From positions 4,633,683-4,697,682 of the forward strand of contig CM063108.1 in the NCBI GenBank assembly GCA_031841125.1: 64,000 nt of DNA. The letters run 5' to 3'. Shown here piece after piece: positions 8,447 to 16,417 of this stretch. Every line of letters starts with the position of its first letter. Position 1 is the stretch's first letter. Below the pieces are notes generated by a model that worked only from the letters and a program-made list of their open reading frames with translations, was not told the DNA's origin and did no database searches. Origin of the DNA: Acanthococcus lagerstroemiae (Eukaryota > Arthropoda > Insecta > Hemiptera > Eriococcidae). A program made the translations under genes and the position numbers.

Positions 8447-9159
8447 AATATATAAATGGTTCTTACAGTATGCTTATGAGCGGTACAGATTCTGTTCTTT
8501 ATCATGATTTTAGTGGAGTTGATGACATTATTAGACTCAACCCTAATAAAGAATGGGAAATTGGGTTAGAATCTTTCCACACATCTTATCGTTTTTTCAA
8601 TATAACTGTAACTAAAAACAATTCACTTACTTTTTATAAGGAGGTGAACGAATTACCTACAACTATAGTACTTGATCCTGGTATTTATGAAGTAGCTGAT
8701 ATTATTAAATGTATACATGAAAGTAAACATGCTAGGGCTGCTAATATAACCTTGAAAATAAATAAATACGCTCATACCATAATAATGGGGAGTCCATCAC
8801 ATATAATAGATTTAAGAGATGTGACTTCTGTTGGTAATATATTGGGTTTTACTAAGCAAATTATACCAGCTGGAAAAGAAGTTGAATCTGATAGCCACGT
8901 TAAAATTTTTCCTATTGAAAGCATTAAGGGGATATGTAATGAATGTAATAACGGTAATGAAAAAATACTTTTTTATTTTCCTATATCATCACTACCCGGA
9001 GAAAAAATAATCTATACACCAAATGAAACTCAATATTATAGAGTGAGAAATAAAGAAATAAGCGAGATTGTATTAAACCTTTATGATCAGAATGGCAATC
9101 CACTTGAAAATAATGGTGAAACATATTGGGCATTTTTAATCATACGTGAAGTACGATAA
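8443..9159 (+). CDS. Penton (minor capsid protein)
   Basis: A 238-residue single jelly-roll-like protein expected at the capsid vertices. The C-terminal pattern (YYRVRNKEISEIVLNLYDQN, then a GETYWAFLIIRE end) is the typical Polinton/adintovirus penton ending, where an N-G motif and a final beta strand close the fold. The first half has alternating beta-strand character and no signal peptide. It is tightly linked upstream to the protease and downstream to the major capsid gene, as in related viruses. The ATG is fixed by the ACTATAAATG box. The frame is intact. Confidence 0.85.
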   Translation: MKYINGSYSMLMSGTDSVLYHDFSGVDDIIRLNPNKEWEIGLESFHTSYRFFNITVTKNNSLTFYKEVNELPTTIVLDPGIYEVADIIKCIHESKHARAANITLKINKYAHTIIMGSPSHIIDLRDVTSVGNILGFTKQIIPAGKEVESDSHVKIFPIESIKGICNECNNGNEKILFYFPISSLPGEKIIYTPNETQYYRVRNKEISEIVLNLYDQNGNPLENNGETYWAFLIIREVR

Positions 9160-9180
9160 TTAAAAAAAAAAAAAAAAAAT

Positions 9181-9190
9181 ACTATAAATG
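9181..9190 (+). promoter_or_regulatory. ACTATAAATG box of the major capsid gene
   Basis: The same ten bases as at the penton gene, preceded by a pure A-run (about 9164-9179). The start codon is the last part of the box. Confidence 0.55.
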
Positions 9191-10369
9191 AATGGTTACG
9201 AAAGTTTTGAATTAATAGAATTCTCCACTGCTAATAATATTGATATAAATAAAAAAGATGAGGAAATTATAATTGAAATAAATACTCCTAATATTTGTAC
9301 TTTACCTTGGAAAAGCGAGGTAGTTATAGCTGGTCGTCTGATAGTACGTGATAAAGACAAAAAAATTGCGAGTTTCGATCGTAGTACAGTACAAGTAATT
9401 AATAATGGGTTTCTCCATATTTTTAGGCAAATTATTTATAGAATTTCTGATGTTCAGGTAGATATATTGGAGTATCCAGGTGTAGCCAGCACCATTAATG
9501 GTCTCGTTTCACTGTCCAAAACCACCAAGTATTCTAATGCAGGATGGAATCTAAATAATGATTACATGAATGTTGATGCGAATGGTTACTTCAAAGTTGC
9601 ATTACCTTTCGATATGTTTCTAGGTTTTGGAACTTATAAAGAAATTCTCTTTAATGTTAGTCAATCCTTGATACTAGCAAGAGAACAACATGGTGTTACA
9701 AATATGCTACAAGTTGACCCAAATTTAAAAGATTATACTGTGGAATTGAATCTGAAGTATATAACTTGGAGAATGCCAGTGGTGAAGCTTTCATTACAAC
9801 TTGAAAAAGAAGTTTTACCATTGTTAAATAAAGACATACCAATTCGTATGAATTTTGAGCATTGGCAATGTTTAAAGAAACCTGCTGGTAGTGTATCAGG
9901 AAAAGAATTTAGGTGGTCAATTCCTACAGATATTACATCACAATATGCTTTTGTAGTTTTCCAAAATAAAAGGAACAATGATCTCTTTGCTGATAAAAGT
10001 AAATTTGATCATTGTAATCCTTATGATGTACGTTTCAATGTCAATGGTTATGAATATCCTCGTCAGCAAATGCGATTAAATTTTAATGAAAAGGATTCAG
10101 GAGCTTTATATACATATTTTAAAAATTACAATGGAAAAGACGATGTTTTAATTGATCTTGTGCAATTTGAAAAAGAATATACTATCTTTTGCTTTGATCT
10201 TACAGGACAACCTGACGCTCTACAAACAGATGTAGCCAATGTACAAATTATATTCTCATGGCGTGATGATTTTCCTAATACAGCTGAAATATTTGTTCTT
10301 TTGAAACAACCTGTTTGTTATGAATACAAACCTATATCTAGAGCGGTTAGACCTGCTCCTAAAAACTAA
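9188..10369 (+). CDS. Major capsid protein (hexon-like, double jelly roll)
   Basis: A 393-residue protein forming the main capsid shell. Recognition rests on a region near residues 75-105 (NNGFLHIFRQIIYRISDVQV, the strand-helix feature of Polinton capsid proteins), on overall beta-rich character, and on position after penton. The size is at the small end for Polinton capsids, which are often longer. The C-terminal part (FNVNGYEYPRQQ, later IIFSWRDD) also fits the second jelly roll. The frame is intact and a poly-A tract follows the stop. Confidence 0.8.
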   Translation: MNGYESFELIEFSTANNIDINKKDEEIIIEINTPNICTLPWKSEVVIAGRLIVRDKDKKIASFDRSTVQVINNGFLHIFRQIIYRISDVQVDILEYPGVASTINGLVSLSKTTKYSNAGWNLNNDYMNVDANGYFKVALPFDMFLGFGTYKEILFNVSQSLILAREQHGVTNMLQVDPNLKDYTVELNLKYITWRMPVVKLSLQLEKEVLPLLNKDIPIRMNFEHWQCLKKPAGSVSGKEFRWSIPTDITSQYAFVVFQNKRNNDLFADKSKFDHCNPYDVRFNVNGYEYPRQQMRLNFNEKDSGALYTYFKNYNGKDDVLIDLVQFEKEYTIFCFDLTGQPDALQTDVANVQIIFSWRDDFPNTAEIFVLLKQPVCYEYKPISRAVRPAPKN

Positions 10370-10390
10370 AAAAAAAAAAAAAAAAATATT

Positions 10391-10403
10391 CTTATAAATA
10401 GGT
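10391..10403 (+). promoter_or_regulatory. CTTATAAATA box
   Basis: CTTATAAATAGGT precedes the ATG of the small membrane protein, with an 18-A tract just upstream. It is a variant of the box seen at the other viral genes. Confidence 0.4.
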
Positions 10404-10544
10404 ATGCAATCAGAAAACAATTCAGAGAACAATTCAGAAAATAAATTCAACTGGATGTGTATTATAATTTTCTGTTGGAATATTATCGAACAGGTGTTTA
10501 AAAAAATGAGAAAAAAGAAAAAGAAAAAAAAGACAGTCAAATAA
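10404..10544 (+). CDS. Small single-pass membrane protein with poly-lysine tail
   Basis: A 46-residue frame: an Asn/Ser/Glu-rich head with repeated SENN, one hydrophobic segment (about residues 17-32) and a tail of basic residues (KKMRKKKKKKK). It is too short for routine gene calling. A promoter-like TATAAATA box seven bases upstream and the position after the capsid gene argue that it is real. The form resembles small viral membrane or fusion-associated peptides, but there is no recognisable family. The lysine tail comes from an A-rich tract that could slip. Confidence 0.45.
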   Translation: MQSENNSENNSENKFNWMCIIIFCWNIIEQVFKKMRKKKKKKKTVK

Positions 10545-10580
10545 GTATTATTTTTATATGAAAAATCATATAAAAATACA

Positions 10581-11366
10581 TTATTCATTTTCTTGAACTA
10601 ATGTGGTTATGAAAGGTTTACTATTTTCAGCTTTCCATTTTTCAGAATCATTAAACATAGCTTCAACAATTTTTGAGACTTCTTTATCTCTACCTACACA
10701 TAAAGAGTTCAAATTAGATTCTGTTGGAACAATATAATTTTCAATACAACATGCTCTACTCTTTTTTAAAGAACCTACTACGTTTGATACAAAAGTAGGA
10801 CAGAACACAAGCATAGAATACCATAAATCTGACATTACACCTCGTGTTTTACTATAAACTGTTTTAAATTCTTTTCTAAACTTTAATAAATTCTTATCAA
10901 ATTCTACCTGAAATACACCTCTAGCTGTAAGTTGGATTGGTTCTTTATGTAGTGGATGATTCTTTTCATCTAGAAACACTAAGAGATACTTACGTGCTGA
11001 AATATAGTCTGTATCTCCTTTTACCCAATAACCAGCAAAAGAGTAATCATTTCGAGAAAGTCTGATAAGTTTAAGTTGGCGTCTAATGATTAAAATACGA
11101 TTTTTATCAATAATCCTACCTTGAATTGATCCATCTCGAGTCTCAATTGTGTGCGGTTTTGTATTTACAAAATGTTCTACACAGCTGGCATCTGAACATG
11201 ACTCGTTGCAACTTTTTCTCCACTCACAAGACATCAAATTTTCATTAGACATCCAGAGGCCTACAGGTTCTTGATTAATCACTTTCACTGATGGTATCTT
11301 TTTAGATACACAGTGTGTAGAGTCATCAAAATTAAAGTTATTGCTTTTACTTTCAATCATTTCCAT
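10581..11366 (-). CDS. Unknown adintovirus-like protein, cysteine-rich N-terminus
   Basis: A 261-residue frame, the only clear viral gene on this strand, converging on the capsid gene block. Near residues 47-62 it has five cysteines (CEW, SCNESC, DASC) that could bind a metal. The middle (residues about 75-165) is a basic beta-rich region with LIIRRQLKLIRLSR, GYWVKG and PIQLTARGVFQVEF. The end is helical. I do not recognise the family with confidence; a nucleic-acid-binding fold is only an impression. The ATG is preceded, on this strand, by TATATTATAAA. The opposite orientation suggests an early or regulatory gene. The frame is intact. Confidence 0.75.
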   Translation of the reverse strand: MEMIESKSNNFNFDDSTHCVSKKIPSVKVINQEPVGLWMSNENLMSCEWRKSCNESCSDASCVEHFVNTKPHTIETRDGSIQGRIIDKNRILIIRRQLKLIRLSRNDYSFAGYWVKGDTDYISARKYLLVFLDEKNHPLHKEPIQLTARGVFQVEFDKNLLKFRKEFKTVYSKTRGVMSDLWYSMLVFCPTFVSNVVGSLKKSRACCIENYIVPTESNLNSLCVGRDKEVSKIVEAMFNDSEKWKAENSKPFITTLVQENE

Positions 11367-11649
11367 TTTATAATATATAATATTTTTATTTTTTTTTTAA
11401 ACTAGGTTATCAATTTTCGATTTTTTTAAATTTTTTTTATTATTTTTTTTTATTTATTTTTTTTATTATTTTTTTTTTAAACTAGGTTATCAATATCAAT
11501 TTTCGATTTTTTTTTTAATTATTTTTTTTAGTATTAAGATTTCAAACCAAAATCACTTGAAATCCAAGTTAGAAAAAAAAAAGTGGTCTGATAAAAAAAA
11601 TGGAAACTCGACCACTTTATATTACAATATCAATTCTTTTAACACCAAC
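11367..11649. other. A/T-rich viral right-end region
   Basis: No gene. Long T-runs, and a direct repeat about 80 bp apart beginning AAACTAGGTTATCAA (near 11399 and 11480). It is a candidate subterminal or terminal-repeat region of the virus, but the matching left end is not in the window. Confidence 0.5.
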
Positions 11650-12267
11650 ACAAAAATGTGAACTTGGTTACAGAGAACAGAACTTACACAAATGTGTTTT
11701 CAACAGCGAATGTACAAAAATGTGTTTTCAACATCGAATGTACAAAAATGTGAACTCGGTCTAGGATTGTACAAAACTTACACAGAAAAGTGTTTTCAAC
11801 AGCGAATGTACAAAAATGTGACTTCAACAGTGAATGCCCAGAAAAGTGTTTTCAACAGTGAATGTACAAAAATGTGAACTCGATTCAGAGAGAACAATAC
11901 TTACACAGAAATATGAACTCGGTCTAGGATTGTACAGAACTTACACAGAAAAATGTTTTCAACAGTGAATGCTCAGAAATGTGAACTCGAGCCAGAGAGA
12001 ACAGAACTCACTCAGAAAAATGTTTTCAACAGAAAATTTACAGAAATGTGAACTCGAGCCAGAGAGAACAGAATTCACTCAGAAAAATGTTTTCAACAGA
12101 AAATTTACAGAAATGTGAACTTGGTCCAGAGAGAACAGAATTCACTCAGAAAAATGTTTTCAACAGAAAATTTACAGAAATGTGAACTTGGTCCAGAGAG
12201 AACAGAATTCACTCAGAAAAATGTTTTCAACAGAAAATTTACAGAAATGTGAACTCGAGCCAGGATC
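11650..12267. repeat. 67-bp minisatellite between virus and esterase copy C
   Basis: Units carry AATGTTTTCAACAGAAAA, TTACAGAAATGTGAACT and CCAGAGAGAACAGA. The last four units begin at 12001, 12068, 12135 and 12202, exactly 67 bp apart and nearly identical. Earlier units (11650-12000) are shorter and more diverged. The array runs directly into the truncated esterase exon at about 12270. Confidence 0.9.
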
Positions 12268-12278
12268 GTACCTTTCTA

Positions 12279-13310
12279 TACTACTTGTACTTGTACGACT
12301 ATAGAGGACATTGGAGCAATCAGGACCGAAGATATGGAAAATTTCTTGGTACAGCTTACTTATTCTTCGCAATCGTTACTCTACTTACCAATAATGAAAT
12401 ACTTTTTCACTTATCCTAGTAACTAGTATTCTTATGTGCGGTAAAGGGTTTCTACTTCCGATGAAATTACAACACATGCAACAACATACCGAAGAATTTT
12501 TCCAGAGGAGGGGGGAGAAAATTGTGAAAGTCCCGACTGACTCGACTCAAAATTCACAAAAATCAAAGCAAAAAAAAAAAGAAGCTTTTTGACTTGTTGA
12601 ATTCTTCCAACTCCGCCTGACTGAAATGGTAAATATTCCCAACTTCTGAGTAAAATATTTTCCTACGGGGGGAAGGAGTAAACCCCAAATATTAAAACAA
12701 TGTTTGTATAGATATTATTTAGACTTTAACATTTCCATTAGGTGTGGGGCATGCCGACGAGATGCCATTACTTTTTAAGAAGCCGTCAGAAGAGGGAATC
12801 AACCAATTATTGACTGAAGACGATTACGCATTTGGAGACGAAATCATAACGAGATGGGTGAATTTTGCATATACAGAGTGAATATATATATATATATATA
12901 TATTTTTTACAACTTATAGTTACAAGGGTAGGAAAATGAATAATTGTTCGTGTATTCTTAATTGTACATATATCAAATATCTAGAAAGCAGAATGTAGTG
13001 AGAACTCACTCACATGATGTTGCTGGCATTATGCTAGGTTTTATCCTCTTCTGTACCTACCTAATCAGATGAATGAAATGATTCTTTTTGTTGTGTTTTT
13101 TTCAAAATATTCTGACAAATAATTTATTTTGGCAGAAATCCGAATGAACCGTACCCGATAAATACGACCGTCTTTGGTTCTTGGACCCCGATGATATCTT
13201 CTCGCATAGAATTTCTCCGTATAACAAAGAATGGTTCCATGGAGGCGGACTATTTCAAGCGGAAATACGAATTTTGGAATAAGTTAACCGTTTTCAGCAA
13301 GTACCGATGA
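12279..13310 (+). pseudogene. Esterase copy C: last three exons only
   Basis: Matches the final exons of esterase A. Partial exon 8 is 12279-12348 (donor GTACAG), exon 9 is 12742-12877 (acceptor TTAG, donor GTGAAT), exon 10 is 13136-13310 (acceptor GGCAG, stop TGA). Exons 9 and 10 have exactly A's lengths (136 and 175 bp). All three frames are open and the catalytic-histidine motif (GVGHADEM) is intact. The first seven exons and most of exon 8 are missing; the minisatellite and virus lie in their place. The last intron lacks the 880-bp insert present in A. It is either a dead duplicate or the right half of a gene split by the virus. Confidence 0.85.
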
Positions 13311-13329
13311 TCGCTCTACTCTTGTTCTT

Positions 13330-13690
13330 CTGCCGGGCATAATCCCAATGCGGAATCAGATACCCTCAAACTACCCGCGGAAAAGATACCCTTTTGCAAC
13401 CCTCAGATACCCTCAGATTACTTTCCATAAATTGTCATGAACCCTCCGTTTACGCTGACGGATCACGTGTGGTAGAGGTAACTGGTTACCCTCTGGTTAC
13501 CCGTGAAACCCTACAGATACCTCTTAGTTACCCTGACTGATCACGTGGGTAGGTAACTGGTAACCCTGTGATTACCCTCTAAATACCTTTTAGTTACCCT
13601 GGTGAATCACGTGTTGTAGGTTGCTGGTAACCCTCTAGTTACCCACCTAGTATCCTTCTGGTTCCCCTACTGTAAGCCTACAGTTTCCCT
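13330..13690. repeat. GGTTACC / ATCACGTG degenerate minisatellite
   Basis: Alternating GGTAACTGGTTACC-like dyads and TTACCCT words, with ATCACGTG at about 13462, 13540 and 13606. Unit length varies (66-80 bp). It lies just after the stop of esterase copy C. A short AAT microsatellite follows near 13715-13730. No gene. Confidence 0.6.
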
Positions 13691-13849
13691 TACGATAAAT
13701 GCTATAAATAATGATAATAATAATAATAATGCTAACTTTTAAGAAAAAACTGAAAATTATATTTTACAATAACAGAACTTGTACAAATAGGTACAAAATA
13801 CAATTAACGCGACAGAATAGGTTCATGCATTTTTTTCAGAAGAAAGAAA

Positions 13850-15903
13850 TATGATTGAAAAATTGGTAACGAGCTTAAATGTGAGTGCGAGCTTTTACTT
13901 TCAACGGCGCTGAACGTGTTTGCACGTGTTCTTGAGGTCGTCCTTCTCTTTAACTTCAAAATGTCCATTATTGATGTGTATTGCGGCTTGCAAATTATGT
14001 TTCTTAACTGGACCAGACTTCACACAGTAAGAAATGAAAATAGCGACGTCATTGTCTTGCTTACTGGCATATATGTAATATGCTCACATGTTCATGAAAA
14101 TAATTCAGTATACTACTTACGTAAATCCGCAATAGAATAGTAAAATTTCTGTCAAGAGTTTCTTAAATGCTACATAAGCCGAAATTTTGCGATGTCCATC
14201 TTGTGTAGCATATTCTCTTGAGTTCCATGGGTTTCACAGGATTGACCAATTTTTGTAGCTCAATGAACATGGAATATATTGAGATTCCCAAATTCCGACA
14301 AATGCCTTCCCATTTACTGCATTTTTACATAATTTTACTAAAATTAGATTCCACCTATTGTTGAAACCTTGAAACATGAACATATAGAGCTACGGAATCG
14401 TGCTTGCATGCCCCTTACATTGCCACTTATCACACTTGCACCATCCTAAAGTACGTCTACGCGATGCATTTACTCATATCATCAGCTAAACATTTCTTAA
14501 GTTTGCCTTCAATATACGTACATAATGATTCAGCATCTAAACTTTGTGCTGGTTGAAAACTAAGGAATCTTTTATAAATGGTGTCTTCCAACCAGGGCCG
14601 CACTTAGCTTCTTTCCACTTTTAGGCTATGAAATTCTGTGCGCTTTTTTTCCGTAAATTTTTCTCTTTTTTTCAAGCAAGGTTTAGGAGATCACAAAGTA
14701 TGCAAAAATGTAAGTGGTGATTAACGTGTTTTGGAAATTAAAAATCCCTACTTCCTGGTAATCATTTATTAAAAAGAAGTTTTCAACTTTCTCATCTATC
14801 CATGAGAGGAAATACAGTCATTTAGCTACTTGTATTCGTCCATTTTTTGATTTTTTTTAGTCAAACGTAAAACTGCAAAGTCTGCTTCATTTATCGTTTT
14901 GCTCATTTCGAGTGAACTATACGCTTTAAAAAAATCGTCTTTCGTTTGCCGCCCCGGGCCGCCTCTAAAAATCTGCTGCCTTGGGCTGAAACCCTTTCAA
15001 CTCATGCCTAAATACGGATCTGCTTTCAAGTAATACCTAACTTTAACGGATATTTGTTTCGTCTTTGAAACGTCCTTAGACTCATCAGCTATCACTGTAA
15101 ACCACAAAGTTTTCTTCAATTCTTCACTTATTTTTTTACAAAAATGAGTCTGCCATTATTTCGAAAAATTCGTTCTGTATTTCAGGACTCAAGTATTTTG
15201 CATTAAGAATTTTATTTTTCAAAAAATCATAATTTTCGCCACAAGATCTAAAGATTCAAGGAAGTTAACTTCATTTAGGCTATCAGCTCTTTCATCATGA
15301 CCCCTCTGATCTATATACCTTGATTGATTGTGAAAATTAGAACTCGAACTATAAGTAGTTGGCAAGTACAATCGATTTTCCTTCACCAAACGAGCGTGTC
15401 TTTCATTCATTATAGCAGCAACTGATGTTCTGTCATCTTTACTTTCTGACAAATCTTGAAAACACTGCCATTTAGTAAAGCTATATTTAAATGATCTGCA
15501 CTGCGTGCGTGCTGTTGAAAACCGAACAGTTTCAACAAAGGTTCTTTCAGCCATATTGACTCCAAAAAATCGACAACCAAAACAAAACGCTGCATCAGCC
15601 GTGACACTGTATTCTAATCTTGAGTATTTTTCGTACCACTTTGAAGTGAAAGGCCGCAACCTTTGGCCATAATATGTAGTTTATTTAGGATAAGATCTCA
15701 TTACCGGCTGTTTTTTGGCCCTTCATTGATTGATTGAAACGGATCTGATAGACCATAAGCAACAGGTAATGGTATAATGATTCAGGAAACGAAGGCCCTG
15801 CCACATCTGCAATGGAAGACATTCCATCATCCTCGTCCTCATCTTCGAAAGTATCACTGCCACTATCATCTACTTCAATGTTTTCATACTTCTCTCTCAT
15901 TGT
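13850..15903 (-). pseudogene. hAT/ZMYM1-like (DUF4371) transposase-derived gene, dead
   Basis: Read on this strand, 15900-15690 gives an acidic N-terminus (EVDDSGSDTFEDEDEDDG). After a frame break, 15660-15220 gives the TTF-type zinc finger start typical of ZMYM1/DUF4371 proteins (FTSKWYEKYSRLEYS, DAAFCFGCRFF). Segments near 15130-15020 resemble the IADESKDVS start of the RNase-H core. After a non-homologous stretch at about 14590-15000, similarity resumes (KRICYTRWTS near 14190-14230). Several stops and frame changes make it non-functional. The segment at 14590-15000 probably reflects a later insertion. Confidence 0.65.
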
Positions 15904-15941
15904 AGTACACGTACGATTGTTCCTTCCTCAGGGGAATTTTT

Positions 15942-16046
15942 TTCAGCACCTCAAAAACCGGGTGGGCCAACCGCATGGGCCTAATTTTTTTAGCATGGGT
16001 CAAGACCCATGTGGCCCATGCGTGCCCAGGCCCAGCTCCGCCACTG
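15942..16046 (-). repeat. hAT-type terminal repeat segment
   Basis: Ends at 16046 with CAGTGGCGGAGCTGGG when read on this strand, a typical hAT terminus. It contains a GGGCC-rich dyad (CATGGGCC and GGCCCATG). It lies just outside the N-terminus of the dead hAT transposase gene, so it may be that element's 5' end. I could not find the matching other end. Confidence 0.5.
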
Positions 16047-16417
16047 TATGTAAAGGCTCATTATCACCACTAGCAAAAATAGTTCATAATCTGGTGATAG
16101 TGCGATTCTACTGATTAGCTTATCGCAATAAAATTTGTTTCCGTGTGCGTACCTATGTAAAAATATTTTTCGTTGCAAAACGTATTCACGCTCATTTTAA
16201 CACTAGTGAACTAACTGCGAAGTTTGATAATCGTATCCGATATCTGTAGACTGACATCAAATTTTGTTTGCTCGTTTATGGAAATAATAAATAAATCTTG
16301 GAAAATAAGTGTTGTTCTCGAAATCTGTGGTGTAAACTAATAAGAAATAAACACAATTTTTTCTAGAACTACTGTAGACGTGCGTTACTTTCGCTTTAGT
16401 GTCACTGAGTGATAGAC

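Larger units (their letters stand above)
1..11640 (+). mobile_element. Integrated adintovirus/Polinton-like virus (left end outside the window)
   Basis: Eleven or more genes are packed on one strand with gaps of a few bases and no introns. They include PolB, packaging ATPase, retrovirus-like integrase, adenain-like protease, penton and major capsid protein, the diagnostic set of adintoviruses and Polinton/Maverick elements. The block is much richer in A+T than the DNA to its right. The left end and its terminal repeat are outside the window. The right end is not precisely defined: coding stops near 11366, then A/T-rich DNA runs to about 11640, where a minisatellite begins. Most genes are intact, so the copy is young or still under selection. 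Truly free viral DNA is unlikely because esterase exons follow directly. Confidence 0.9.

Noticed and set aside
11692..11877. 61-codon frame in the minisatellite
   Set aside because: Built from repeat units; it does not persist in the better-preserved 67-bp copies.
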